Positions 35,601 to 50,600 of a DNA stretch of 64,000 bases are shown here, piece after piece. Under the pieces are notes generated by a model, which did not search any database, was not told where the DNA came from, and saw nothing but the letters and a program-made list of their open reading frames with translations. A program made the position numbers and the translations under genes. Numbering within the stretch: the first letter of the stretch is position 1; the number at the start of each line of letters is the position of its first letter. Origin of the DNA: Acanthaster planci (Eukaryota; Echinodermata; Asteroidea; Valvatida; Acanthasteridae); NCBI RefSeq assembly GCF_001949145.1, contig NW_019091356.1, forward strand, positions 3,463,747 through 3,527,746. The letters run 5' to 3'.

Positions 35601-38600
35601 GCACATTCGATGCGAACAATGAATTATTCAGTTGACAATAGAGCTGCAGCACCCTCGCTAGCATCTGTGGACTAATGATCCACCTGCGTCCTCTTTTGTA
35701 AGCGCAATGCTGGCGATAAATCACCCAGAGCTTCCGTAGCATGGCAACTAATGCCGCTTTGCCCGACGACAGCGCTTTTTAATCGGCGTCTCGGTAATGG
35801 CCCGCACAGATACAGTTTTACAGAGTTCCATTCCGGGTGATTCAAAACTTGCATTGAGTTGGTCCTAAACGGCCTTTGATGATGTCGAGTTCAGGGGGGG
35901 GAGGAGGAAGGGTAGGGGCAGTTAAAATTTTTAACAAATTTTTTTTAATAAGTTCTCACATTATTTAAAATATTATTTCCATTTTTGAAAAGATATTAGA
36001 GTTCACTGACGAGACACCTTGAGGGAATCAACCCTCGCATAATAGCATTACTTGTGAGGTAGATTACTACTGAAATTCAAGACAACTAAATTGACAACGA
36101 CAACAATCCACAGAGTTTAAATGACTAAACATCAGTGACATCAAATAACTGATTTCTATAGTTTAGCCCAGGTTTGCCGTTGCATAAAACTGCAGGGCCC
36201 AGGCACCTAGCACATTGAATCTCGGTCTTGAAACGAGACTATACCATCCTCAATGATGACCGTCTGGAGAGAAGCCTACAATGTGGCCTTGTCCAAGGTG
36301 AGAGCCATAGTAATTGATTGCCTCTCCACAGTTAAGGCAGCGGGCCAAGGCTTTTTCTCCTCCCCATATTTGCTGGTACATTTTTAGGAGTGGCCGAAGA
36401 CCACGGGGTCAGCAAGGCAGACAGGTGGTCATTTCAACAGAGCCTACCACAGGCTCAGTAAGAGGATCATGTTTTATTGCTCCAAATATTGGAGAAGCAG
36501 GGCAATAAAGTTTTACTGCACATGTGTCTGAGTAATCCCAGTCATACACAAACAAAGCACTCAACATTCTCTCCAATAAGTGCTGTGGTAATGTTTCGTT
36601 ATTCAGGGGTCGGTTTCAGGGGTCGGTTTACACCAGCTCCGATCATCTCCTGTTTACCGTGAAATCAATACACTTTTAATTTCTGATTAAATGTCTGGCC
36701 TTGACCGCACATATATCCTGGAACGGTTTCTCTGTGAACTGACGAGAGGAAATTCTGCAGAAATATTGGCCAGAAAGCACTGCTTTGTGGAAAAAAACCC
36801 CCCAGATTTTCAAAGAACATTTTTTACTGGGAAAGGGGCCGGGAATTGGCAGTTTGAGCTGTGAATGTTAGTCTAATCCCATGCATCAACCCAACGTACC
36901 GATAAACTCGTCAGCAAATTTTTTTTTCTGGCACTGTTACGAAACAAATGGTTTCTGTTACCACCTTGTCAACCTTTCTTTTCTCTGATATTACTTCCTC
37001 TGCCTCTGCTATATTTATTCTCAAATATAAACATCGAACGGATCTCACTGGGATTTTTCCCAGGGGGTTAAATCTCCCCTTTTTTCCGAGGGAGGGGGCA
37101 AAGTGCTCATCAAATACAAACTGGTAAAAATGACCAGTGTGAAGGGGGCATTTTCGAGCTGTCTCCCACGGGAGACAGGTTCCTCCCTTTCCTCTTACCA
37201 TGACGCCCATGCATGCCAATATCAATTTCAATCCAATTTCCATTACAATCAATCAACATCTGAATGCCCGTAGGTTTTTTTTTGTTTTGTCTTCCTCTGT
37301 TCTTTTTCTTTTAGCTTATTCTTATTCACTTCACAATCGAGAGAGTGAACCGATTACATTTTCCATGGACAAAAACGCCTCACCGCTGTAGCTGTCATCG
37401 AACTTCGGGTCCAACTCCGGTGTGGCCAACGGCGCAGCATTCGATGTGAGGTTCTGGACGTAAATTTGACCTGCAATAAGGAAAAAAAGTAGAAAAACAA
37501 AAGGAGAAGAGGCAAAAATAAAAGTAGGTCAGCTGCCTCATGTTGACCCAGGATAAATATTCCCGTCAAACCCCGTGACAACAGCACAAACCACTGGAGG
37601 GGATATTGACATTTTTGCTGTTATTAAATTTCCTAACATTTGCGACTGATTACCCGTAGGGAGCCCCCACACGAGATGATGACGAATGAGCATCATGATG
37701 AAGTTTGTACAAGTACGGGTTTGGCTGCCGACTTGTCCTGGTTGGACCGACAAGGTCAGGGAAGGGTCACAGTTGGATGAAGTCTGTTCTTTTTTAACAA
37801 AGACAAGTTCCATTGTTTCGGCCTTGCCGTGAGAACGACCTGCAAAGGACATCTCCTCAACAGTCTGGATGAAAGCTGTCTGTACTGGAGGACTACCTTT
37901 TTACTGAAGAGCCCTTTGCACACTGGTAAACACACGCACACTCACCTTACATACCTACTGTGGACATTCCTGTCTTTTCGCGCAGTTAAGAAAACTCAGT
38001 GAAAATACTCATTTTTCTTGAACTGGGAACACAATTTTCAGCTGGCTTTTTGTACAAGGTTTCCTTGCCTATTCCTCTTTCTTTTACGACGGATGACCCC
38101 TACCCCAAAATGCCTCTAAACTTCTTTTTCAGAGAAGGGGAAACGTCCTGTGGACGTGTGTAAGTCCACAGAACGTCTTCCTTTCCTGCATAGTGTGGAC
38201 ATCTTTTGTTCACAAGTCCACACTAGGTATGTAAGGTTAGTGCTAATTGTGTAAACTGTGGACAGTGTGTGCTTGCAAATAAACTGTCCTTTCAATAGAT
38301 AACAAGGTGTGTTCCAAAGATCATATGGTGCCGCAAAGCGGCGCAAGATGGTGAACTTCACCGTGAATACACGTAAAACATTGTAATCGCATGGGTGCCA
38401 ATTGAGCAAGCGATACGCCTGCCCAATGCACATTAATGCACAGGTGCAGGTGCCGTAGCAGGCGCCTGCACCTGGTGAGCCTGCGCTCAAGCATTACCGT
38501 GAACCGCGCAGGCCTATCGTTTGCTAGAATGGCACCCATGGTAATTACACCCTTTGGGCAGAGTTATCCATCTTGCGCCGTAGGTGCTATACCATCTCTG

Positions 38601-41600
38601 GTGCTCTCTACTGTCATTGTGCAGAACCTGTTGAGCCTGCGAGTTCTGTGATTGTGACGCAGGTACAAAGCACTAGCATTTGCTAAACAGCATTTTGGAG
38701 TCTCCTCACAGTAAGTTTTAAGACACATTATCTTAACATGTGCTGAAGTGGTCACAAATATCAATCACTGAAATATTTTTTTAGAAAGAGGCAGCAGAGC
38801 AGTAGTCACGGGTGTGTGACCTAATGATCCTTAATCCTCCTATGGGCCCCCCCCAGCAGGACAAAAGAGAGGGCGTGATTTTCTTGGCAAGGGATGCTCC
38901 TTTGGCAGGAATTTCATTTCGCTGACTATGAAATGCACGCCTTATGGGCGTGTTGCCGCCAACAAAACAGACACTCCTGACCAGCCCGGGTTAGACTGGA
39001 TGAGGCGGGTGCTTCTGCTCAAGGCAGATCATTGAAAGATTGACAACTGTGAGGGTTAAGCTTCATGGAAGCCCTCAGTAAGTGTGAATACGAGGCCCAG
39101 TTCCCGCAAGGACAAGGGTCAAGATTTAAGAGAGACTCTCAGTTTAAACCCTGTACATTTGGATATCAGTCCTTTCCCTTTAACAGCAAATCTCCGTCAA
39201 CTCGGTGTCACGCCCTATAGATCCGACCCTGAATGACACATGACCTTTCATATCGCTACCTATTATGGATGGCCATAACTACCTTCAAAAAAAAAAAGAT
39301 TCTGTTTTTTTTTTATCTCTCCTTCCCACACACCTGCGGATATCTGTCACTCCACAAAAGGTCACCCGGCTGATCGATATCACAACATCGGGGTGAGGGC
39401 GTTATGCCTTGGCACTGCCGTGCAGAAGGGGGAGGGGCAGTGGTGTGGCAAGGGAAGGGGAAAGGGGAATGGCAAGGGGAGGGGACAAAGCAAGGAGGGG
39501 AGGGGTGCAGATGAAGAAAACTGTCTGGAAATCTCTCCTTCCATGACCGGAAAATTAAAGTTAAGAAAATTGTTTTCTTTGTTTGATAAATTTGCAATAA
39601 TTTTTACAAGTTGGATTTTGACAACAGTGCTTCCAGGATTTCTCCCCAAGCGGTTTTGGTAACCTGGGGAAAGGAAAGGTGTACATGTACAAAGGTGGGC
39701 GGGGCCCGCGGACCCCACGCATGACAGAGCTGTGATACACTCCAACTGCACTAACACCAGGCACATCAAGCAAACCAGAGGAAGCATTTTCAATTTAGCA
39801 AATAATACGTAAGTGTGGATTTCCCATCATCTGTTCTTCGAGGAAGTGGTTTAGGGGAAGCACCATGCTGTACATTGCTGAACTATGTATAAATGTTTAC
39901 CGGGAAATTGTGGGTTGGGCATGACAGGCACTGGAAGGCTTCAAACCACAAAAAAAGTGCCTCCACCCTTGTTTTGTGGAATGAACAGCAGACGAAGATC
40001 TCAAATGCAGAAAGAAAAATCAGACAGTCCCGTCTTCTCTCTCTCTCTCTCTAAAGCCTTTTAACTCACTCTTACCTTGTAAATAGAAACTTCCAGCAGC
40101 TCCCATAACGAGAGTATCCTGAAAAAAACCCAAATGTTACCAATTTATTAACTGTTAGAAATTTTCCTGGAAACAGAGATTTTGATAATAGGTGAAATGA
40201 GAACCTGTATCTTTGCATGCCATTTCCAAGTAAATATGCAAAGAGATGAGCAAAAGTCAAATCACCAAATGTCATTGACGTCAGAAATACTCAGCACGAT
40301 CGGCACCAGTATATTTTAGTGAGTAACATCAAGGATGGACTGAGATTCCAATCACAGCCCAAGATTCCCTGTCTGCTTCAGGTCCAAGATTCTACCGAGT
40401 TCAGGTCTTCCCCAACTTCTCCTCCATGTCATTCCAGTTGGAAGCAGTTTAAATCAGTCCCTTCTTCCTAGCATCAAACCAACCATCAAGAGTTCTGTCC
40501 TTTGCTACTTTTAACACAGAGCTTGATAGGGCCAGTATTTTCTCTCTCTTTTTTTGGTCCCTTATTGTGAGCATCATCTTTAATGAATGCGGGCGTACAT
40601 GCGCGTATGCAAATGGAGCTCGCTGTAACCGACTCCAGACTTGATGGCTTTGAAGAAGCGCGACTAACGACCCATGTGCCTCGGCTCAGGTTTTTCATAT
40701 GGCATCAGATGATAGACATCTAATCGTTATTTTGCACACAAAAAAAAACACAGAAAAATATACGAGGTGAAAATGTCAGAGGTGGCGCGGTGAGGCCTCC
40801 AACACTGCCATTTAAGAGTTTTCCTGATGCCCAAGCTAATCCGATGTTAAGTCATAAATTTTGAAGAATGTCAGCTGAAAGAAATTATAAGGGGGGAGGG
40901 AGGGTAGGTACATGCGCTCCGAAGGGAAAAAAAAATTGTAAGCAGATGGTGAGAGATATACTTTGTTGTAGCATTTCTGTGGTGTCTTTACATGCATCCA
41001 AATTCAATTTAGCACCCTCTTTGATAAGCACCGGACTTGGTGAAGTCATTTTGGCTCCCTCATCCCGAATTGACCAATATGTTCCAAACAAAGCAAAGAC
41101 AAACTGCGAGCAGCAACTGCTGAAATTCAGTGAAGCATTTTAGGAAATGCAACTACATGCACTTCAAAATCTGAATCTAATCTCTGAAAATAAAACGGCA
41201 TTAACGTAATTCATTCGCGGCATTTACATGATTCAACAAACAACTTTTTTTTCTCCCAAGGAAGAATCCCTCACTCGCAAATGTCAGATGTGAATTGATT
41301 TCCATCTCAGATGAGACAAGGCTAAAAACGGTTTAAGAAGCCGGAGCTAATTCTGACATTTCCGGGCATTGCCATGGTAACGCACAGGGGTTTCTTTGCA
41401 ACGCTTTTCATTAGAAAGAAAGCACCCACTCTCTCTCTCTCACTCTCTCTCTCTCACACACACACGCAGACACAAAGGGTGAAGCGAGGCCAGGGACTAA
41501 CAAGGACTAGTCCCAACACACAGTTCACAGTGGCCATCGTGGGTGGTGATGATGTTACGCATCATCACCGCCGGGTCCCCATCTGCTGCGGGCTTGCCGA

Positions 41601-44600
41601 CGTTGCAGTGCGCCCGACGCATGAAACCCGATTGTCACTGGGAAAGCGTTGCCGAGGTGCGAATACCCGTTTGCGGTGGGAGGTGAAGCATAAAAAACTG
41701 ATGCATTTACGCGTGTACAATCGGCATGTTTAATTCAAGTGACCAGAGTGATGTTTTTTGGCCGCCTAGACGCAGGTGTCGTAATAAAGGCAAACCTCGA
41801 GGGAACACAAGGTGTGAAACGCCAGTGCAACCAATGTTGTTTGAGGGACAGAATCGGTATTTTTAAACATATGAATCAAAGCGAAATGATTTTAAAAGCG
41901 AGTCATAACAAAGACAAACATTACAAAATCTTGCTAAAATGGTCTTCATTCACTTCCTGTGGAAACACACGTCTTCGAGGGGCCAAATGTAAAAGTGTAA
42001 ATCGCTCTGCATTTCAACATTTAATTTCAAAGTAAGGAAAATCATTTTCAGAGGCAAACTCTACAGGATTTGAAAGACCTCTCCCCATCCAAATGATCTG
42101 CCATATTCTGTTTTGATGCATACTCATATCTTGATTTGTTTTCATCACGTGTGTGCATGTAATGATCAACCATTGGCACAGGCAACTCACTGATATGGCA
42201 AGTAATTGAGCATAGATATTGTGCACAAACACCCATCTGTTGTGTTCAATCGAGCTTTCAGATCTGAATAAGAAATCAAACCAGCACTAAATGCTATTTC
42301 TCTAATTTGAGAGAAGGCGGTCATGGTTACTTACTTTGGTAATTTCAGCACTGAAGCCTGCTTGACAATGCGTCACACCTTTGAATCCCCAGAGTTTAAC
42401 TGAAATGAACAACAGAATAACACACTGCAAAGTGAACCAAGAAGTTGGGCATTTACATTTCCTCTGGGTGGTTCAGATGCCTTGTGACATGATTACCTTC
42501 GGATTCTTCCCCTCCAGAAACTTAAAACGGGCAGAAAGCAGTTCCAATTGCCCAGCCACACCGCTGACGTGTTTGCCTGAAAACAGTCAGGGATGTTTGG
42601 AGAAGTCGACTGCACTACTGCAGGATGTTGTTGTATTTGAATAACCCGATCAGATCTTGGCTCAGAGCGCCGAAGTAACAAGAAGCATGTACTCTATTCT
42701 GGTCTTCCCATCACCCCATCCCACCCCTCCCCCAGCCCTCCCAGGCATACGGAAGAGCCACTTCATCTGTGACTGCTGTTACGCTTTTGTCCGCATGAGA
42801 ACAGAAATACCGAGATGGACTTCCACCAACACTCTGGCAGAAGATTTCAGCACTGAACCTTCCCTGCCGATACCNCCCTGCCGATACCGGATTCCCCCCC
42901 CCCACACACACACAACTCCCCCTCAAGCCACCCCTCTCCCTGCTAAAAACCTCATTTCGGTCCATTAGGCGTTCCGTGCGTCGCGTGCACCGGGCAGCAG
43001 AGGGTGACCCCCTCCCAACCCCCCTTTTTTCTCTCTGCTGAGCCCGGCTGAGTGGCTTCGCCTAGGGGGCAAATCAAGACCCGCACTTCCGTCCCACTGC
43101 GCTGTGTATTGATTGAAACGGGGGGATCCATAAACTCAAACCGACCGACTTGGAGCAGGGACGAAGCTCGACTCGACCAGGGGAAGTTATCGCTGATTGA
43201 TTGGAGTCCCCACTCTTCCACACATGTCCCCTTCTCTTCTCCTCGTTGTTTGTTGGTTGAAAGGTGACTGATTTTGTTGTCTTTTCTTGGCCCCTTGCAA
43301 ATTGTTCCATCCACTTGTTATTGTTAGGCCCCCGGACATGCAAAGTGTATGAAAAAATACACCGCTGGAGAGATGAACAGCATGAACGAGGATACATCAG
43401 GTGAAACGGCAGTGCAATGGCTCAGTTCATGAATAAGTGGAGAACGGAGCAGACAATCAAATGAATAAATCCACGCATTATTATGAAAATGCCTTCCGCT
43501 AGTGAACATCTGTGAGATATCAGTTTATCTGTCACATAATCACTGTGTAACCCCCCCCAAAAAAAAGAAATACACAGACACGCACAAAAAGGAGAGACAC
43601 ACCTAGGCTAAACAACGACGACTTCTGTAAACCAGAATTTTTACATTGACTACAGCATAGTAAAATACCAGAGACACAATGCTTCTATGTGGCTAATGAC
43701 TCTGTATTCCTCCGTCAAATCCCCAAATGAGATTCATTTTTCGACAGAATTGAAACATTTTTTTTTCATTCGATAGCGCTTCAAATTTCTGAGATTTTTC
43801 TCTCTCAAAGCAGCACTACCATGAAACATCACTACGACGTAAATCCTGTTTCCTGAAACAGTCAAGTGGACGCTTTGAAGGTGTGTAGTATCCAAACGAC
43901 GACATTTACTTTCAGCGACAAGTTCCAGAACCTTAATTCCCCTTAATAAGCAAACTGAAACAAAAACCAGCAGCCAGTCATACAGACTTGAGGACTGTGA
44001 TATCATTCATCTGCAGTCTGGTATGCAAGTCATGGCATGTTACCAGAATCAGCTTTATGAAAATGTCACAGCGTTTCACACTTCCATGCCCAGATTGCAC
44101 ATGACAGGGCAGAACACTACTCCAAGCATGTACAGGTAGGAATTCTAAACTGATGTCGAGTTGGGCATGGTCAACAATTCCATAACATCAAGTCAACGTA
44201 AACTGCTTTTTTTTCTGTTAAGAAAAAATACAGCATTGCCAAAATACTTCCTGATGCACAACAAGGATGTTGCAATGTCCACAAATAACGTGTGGGGATT
44301 CTTAAATTCAGAATGGAATATATTTTGGTGACGTGCATTCTGCATTCGTGTCTTGAATAAACGCTGAAGCTGAATTTGTCCTTAATCCAAACCACGCAAA
44401 TTCCATTTACACATGTCCCACGCCGTCCGGGAAAGCTGTAACTGGTCCTGAAATTGAATTGCGAGTCTACGACTCTACGACTCTCCCCTCTCTACTGAGA
44501 GTTGCCCCTTGACGTCATGGAGCAATAGAGGATCTCTCCGGGGTCGATGACAGCATGCATAAAAAACCCCGAGCTGGAGACCGGGTGTGCAAGATCACAC

Positions 44601-47600
44601 GTTTTGTTTACAAGGGGGTACTGACTGCTGGCTTTAATGCGTTGATGCACCGGACGGATGTGGACGGGCACTCGAGGGAAAGGACAGGAGGGGCTAAGGG
44701 GGGGGGCCCTTCGAGGGGAGGAGAAGGGGGGAAGGGAGGGAAGGGGGAGGGGAGTAGGTCAGGATGGGGAAGGTTTTATCATGACGGCAAAAAATTTACC
44801 AGAAAATGAGCCCCAGAGGATGACACAGCCATTCTTCTATTTTTAACGACACGATTTTTGACCTGGATGGAAAGAAGAAAAAGCTCTCTGCAGACCCCTG
44901 GAAATGTCATGACCACAGTACAAAATGTTGAAAACGGATCAAATAACGGAAATGACAGAAGATTCTTAAAAATCTGAAATACTACTAGAACAAGAAAAAT
45001 ATCACGCCTGATTTAATTCAGACAAGGGCATGACACCAACATTACAAAAATGTCCTTGATGACTGAATTTAGGAGCTCTGTAACCATCAATACTATAGTT
45101 TATCTCTGTAGTTCTCAGTTTTGTCCTCGGTGATGGCTTCATGTTTTTATTTCCTAGACCTGTGTCTTGAAGAATCTGGCTGAAGGAAGGTCCCTTTTTT
45201 CTTCAGAAATATCAAATTCTTCAGCTGACATTTCTGTAGATTTTTAATGTCTTTCGTACCCCTCTATGATCCTTAAACATCCACCAGGTGGTTCGGGGAG
45301 AAATTATTTTGAGATTTAATAGGGAATTACATCTAGATCCCTGTCAGAAGTACTTCATAGGGGGCTTGATGCCATACCAAACGTACAGAGAGTGTCCTGG
45401 GTAGCAGATTATTGCAGGAAGGATTCGGGAGGGTTTGAAACGGAATACCAAGGGTAAAAGATCCCTCGACTGGCTGTGGACATAAAGATGAAACCAAAGC
45501 CTGAGAGGGCATCATAGTTTGGAGACAGACTTCATCTGGCCTTCTTCCACCTGCACAATCTCCTTCATCTCCTCTCCTATAACCTTTCATTCCCTGAGCC
45601 ATAAAACAGGGAAGAAGAAACAGCAATGTCATTAAAGTAGCTTTGCAATGCAGGCCGTTACAGACCTTGCGCAGCAAAAAAAAAATCTGTTCTCCAAATA
45701 CTTGTTAAATCTGATTTCTTAATCTCTGCCTTCGTCGGTGCATTTAGGAAACACTCAGGGTGAACTATGGCAGACCTGTGTGGCTCTGTGATTGCCGTAG
45801 AATGGTACGTCAGGTCCGAGATACTAGTCGCCGTGTGTGGGGGGAGAAACAAGGCCATTCTGGAGGAATACATTGCTAATGCGTAGAGCAAACATGTACT
45901 ACAAGGGTGTCAAACACTCCATCAAGATGGCCCTCTCAGGCAGAGGACAGGCTCTCCCCTCTCTCGACAGTCGATGCAACCAGCTGCAGATCCTCAAGTT
46001 TGACAACTTCCGATGTGCCGCTCCTGGCTTTTCACTCACCCAAAAAAACGGCGATCTCGACGATCTTTCAGCAAAAGCTACGCACCGGAGAAGAAACTCA
46101 TCCAGGGGCTGCTATGCAAGACGTACTGAGACACAGCCCCCCCTCCCCCCCTCCCCAACAGCCACACTCTCCACCCCCGGCGGCAATTTTTCAATCTTAG
46201 ACGAGATTGGCAAGTCGACATAAGGAGACAGCTCCCTCGGGCACCGATGGAGGTGTCCAATTACACATCATCTCTATCACTCTGCCAATGACTGCTACAT
46301 GCTTCGATTGCCAAGCGATATTGCTCATATTTCTCAACTTACCTTCACTGTGACTTTTTAAAGGCAAACTGTCAGATATCTCTTTCCAGGGACCTTAAAA
46401 TTTTCACCCTTTTTCCTTTGTCCACTTTCAAAGAGCTGAATTTTAACAACTGCAGTTTGCTATCTTCCTGCTCGATGTTTTTTTCTACTTTTATGTTTTA
46501 TACGACAAATGGAGGATTCTCCCTGAAGCAACTGACAGGAATACTTATTGAAATTCTATTTTTGCACCGGTGAAAAGCCAGTGAGGGAGTAAGACATTCC
46601 TCAGGCTTTTGATGGGGCATGAACCTGTGACCTCGCTGGCTTTTGTGGAAATCTGGCGCAAGCAAAAAATTGCCCCCGTCTGCCTAAGTGATTCTGCTCC
46701 TGACTGCCCGTCTCTCAACAACTTACATGTTAGTGCTGGGTCTGTGATGTACATACATGTACATGTAATTACATATTCACATGTCTCTCTGATCAACGCA
46801 CCAAAAGGGAGACGACAGTGGTTTTCCTACACAGAAACAAAAACGTTATGCATTTGCAAATCCTAAAAGAGCAGCTTCCCGTGCAAACCAAGATCCACAT
46901 GTTCTGCATCAGTTTTAATCTCTTCTACAGCTGCTACAAGGTAGGTGTGCATGTGACATGTACAAAAAAAATTTGCTTCCGCTGATTTATAATTAACATT
47001 CATAAATCAGCGTAAGCAAATTTGTACAAAAATTATTTACAATATTTACAAAAGATTAACATTATACCCCATATCATGTTAATCTTTTTCACTGCATAGC
47101 AGATTTTGACAGGCAATTTCAATTACAAATTTTTTTTGGGGGGGGGTTCAAATCAAGAGAACCTGTGTATAGAAGACACCATGCTTATGTCCAAGTTTTG
47201 GACAGCTGTTAACCATTGATGGTTAGAGCTGTGGTGTATTCTAGCTGCATCTTTGTTGCCAACAGGGTCCAAACAACATGACATTTCACGCAAGACCTTT
47301 CCCGGCATTTCTGACGTTATCGGCCTTTGAGACGAAGAGGAAAGTAAAAAAACAAAAAGAAGTACACGGATGAACCCTTCCACCCCCCCCCCAGCCTCGG
47401 GGAATTTTTTTTGAGGAGGCCATGGCTTGGCGAGCATCTTCGCACTTGATCACTCAAGCGGTCAAGGATATGCCTCAATGGGGGGGGGAGTAGACAGTGA
47501 GAGAAATACCCTTCTCATAAGCCTCGGCCGATCTCCCCTGACACAAAACACATGGTTTGGTGATTGCAAAGACTAATAATGTCCCCCTCCCCTGCTCCAG

Positions 47601-50600
47601 GAAACGGAGGGAAAAAAGAAGAGTCGCCGATGCGGAGCGTTATTGCTCAGGAAAACACATCTGGGGCGATGCATTGCAAAAAAGGGGAAGCCGTTATTAA
47701 GTCGCTGTCCGAAGGGCCCCTCAGTCCAGCGCGACTTGTGAGCACTCTCTGCATATCATGCTCTGAATGTATAATGACAAACACGCTTCCTTAACCCCCC
47801 CCCAAAAAAAACAAAAAAATGAAGTCTCTCAGTAGAAGAAAAAACAGAGCATAGTTTCTAATCATTCCTGATTCAGTTCACAGCACTCTCTTGACAACCC
47901 AGCTACACTTGCAGAGTGCATTTACAGAATAACAGGCTTCAAGGTTGGCAAGAAAAGCTTTAAGCAGCTTATATAAAGAAGTGAATATTGCACAGTGAAG
48001 GTACTACAATTGCCTTTGTAAACTGCTCCTGGTTTTTAAATACAAAACAAGCATGACATCAATTGAATATACACTGTGTGTGCATATAAAATGAACGAGC
48101 CAAGACCATCTGTAAGAAAAAGGACTCTGACAAATGTCCAGAAATAAACAAACAATTGAAGACAATTTATAAATACTCCACTATTGTAAAATAGCTCCGC
48201 AGTGTAATGGCGCCTGATACACCACACATTATACACCTGCTGTTTGGGTGCTGATGGTTCAAGTATGAGAACTACTTGCGACATCTGTAGAATTCAGGTG
48301 AATTTCTCTTAGGGTTTGCAGTCGGAATTGGTGTCATTTTTTTCATTGAAAGTGTGAGTGCATCCACATCACTGTCCGGCGGCCCCGCGGTGAAACTTAG
48401 TACACAGAATGCCAAGCCAGCATGCAATGCACACGCATGCACGGCCCGGCTGCTGTCAACCGCAAACTGGACACTATATCCCATCTGACAGGCTTCTGAA
48501 GTGTCTTGTTTTCCCATTTTAATCATTCATGAAGAGGGCCAAATTCAGCCCCCCCCCCACTAAAAAAAGAAAAACCACAGAGAGAAGAGAGAAAAACAGA
48601 ATTCAGGAATCTGTTCGGTGCAGCTTTCCGCCCACCCACCTTTCTTCAAAAACAGCCACTGTACATGCAAAGGCCGCTTTCTTTTTTTTCTTCCTTCGGA
48701 GCAAAGCATGATCGTTGACCCACCCTTGTGGATCACTTGTTTTTAGAGCGTACTAGAATTGCGGTGTCGTTTAGAAGTGGTTCTCAACTGTGTTTCATAC
48801 ATCACGTCAGAATTTAGCCGTCCCCCATTTGCATGTGCACAGCATGCAAATCATTTGGTTTTTTAGTACTACTGCACGGGGGAACTTCAAAATATTTTCA
48901 AACGCTAATCACTCAGAGGCAGGAATAAATACCAAACCTAGTCTGATTTGTGGCTCCTTCCACACACATGATGAGACTTGTTCTCAACGCTGATTCATCT
49001 CAGTGTGTTTGTTGCAATTAAGCACCGTTGCAATTTGTTATCGTAGTTTTGGGGAAAGAAAACATTTCATATCCAATCATATCTGCTTCTGATCTTGGAG
49101 ACTTTGACAGGACAGTGGGAAAGACCATCCTCTTAATTTTGGGGACCTTTTGTGACACGTTTGAGAGCCCCACAAATGTAAACTGGTACTTGATCTCTTT
49201 GAAATCAGCATTTTGGGATCGATATAGGGGCAAACGAAACAACGGAAACAAATGTTCAAACTCAGAGGACTGATGACAGCGAACGCAGTCCAACTTCCCA
49301 CAGGAGAGTCCAATAAGCTGTCTCATCACTTCCTAATATAGGCAGGCAAAGAAAAGCTCCTCAAAAATTCCAGCTAAAAAGTCGCTGGGCTGTGGTGGTG
49401 GTGGTGTGTTTTTGCAATTATCTGCCGGGTGATGCATACATGTAGAACATGTCTTGGTGACAAGTGAAGACACTGAAGATGGACGACGTTAAGCAGTTTA
49501 AGCCCATGGGGATTTCGTTTTTTGGAGATCACGGTGTTCTGCTGGTTGGAACCATCTGTGTTAGTACTAGGGATCCTCTTTATAGTATGCTCAAAATTAA
49601 TTTCCATACAGAACTCCATACTTTGGATTTCCCTGCGTAGTGCCACATCTCCATTATCCAAAGTGCAATCTATGACTTCATCAATTTGGAATTCTGTATG
49701 AAGGTTCCGTACTTGAGAACATACGGGACCTTTCAATTTATAGACCATGCATTATGAATATTTAAATATTTTCACTGGGCAAATTCGTCATGTCTAACAA
49801 AAGGACTATGTACACAATAAGAGTGATCTACCATTTGTGCAGGCAACACACAACGTACAGGGTACATGTACCATCAGAAAAATCTCACTTTCTCGTTCAA
49901 ATAGCGTCAGAGGTGTACCTTGCTGTTTAATGTTACAGGCGGAGTATAGCCTATGCAGAAATTTAGCAAAACTCTCAACCCTGGAGGAAAACATAAACAT
50001 CATAAATTTGCGGCACGCATCAGCGGATTGTATGAAGCGGTTCTGGAGTGATAAATGGATGGGTCTGCAAAACCCATTAGGATGCATGACACTCTATGTT
50101 AATCAGCATACGTGCAGTCTGGCAAATAGCTCTCATTTCAGAAATGTGAGGTCTTCTTTTTCTTTGGTAGGATGCGAGTATGCCTGTCCACTCAGATTAC
50201 CAAAAACTGCAGAACATATGCACCCACCCCCCCCATCGAGAGTGTTTTGACAAAATTGATTGCTAATTTGGAATTTCTTTGTGGATTTTCAAAGCCAACG
50301 GTGAGATTGCTTGTATTGAATGTACACTGAAGCTCAACACACTTGATGGCTTTCCCAGCCCTTTTCCCCTCCCCCAACTTTCCTAACTTAGAAAGAACAA
50401 AGCAATCTAGTGGAGGAGTTTGCTGGGTGAGTCACACTGAAAATAATCACAAATTTTAATCAAGCCGCGCCGGCCTTGCGTTGCGCCGTGCGTGACGCCG
50501 TGTGACGAAAACCGTTGATTTGAAACTCTGTCCGGTGATTCAGGAGTCTTAAATCATGAAACAATCCCCCGCGTCCCCCCTTTTTTTTCCCGGCCGGGTC

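Noticed and set aside
41374-41733. 119-codon + strand frame
   Set aside because: Starts in a microsatellite and is antisense within an integrin intron; no splice or domain evidence.
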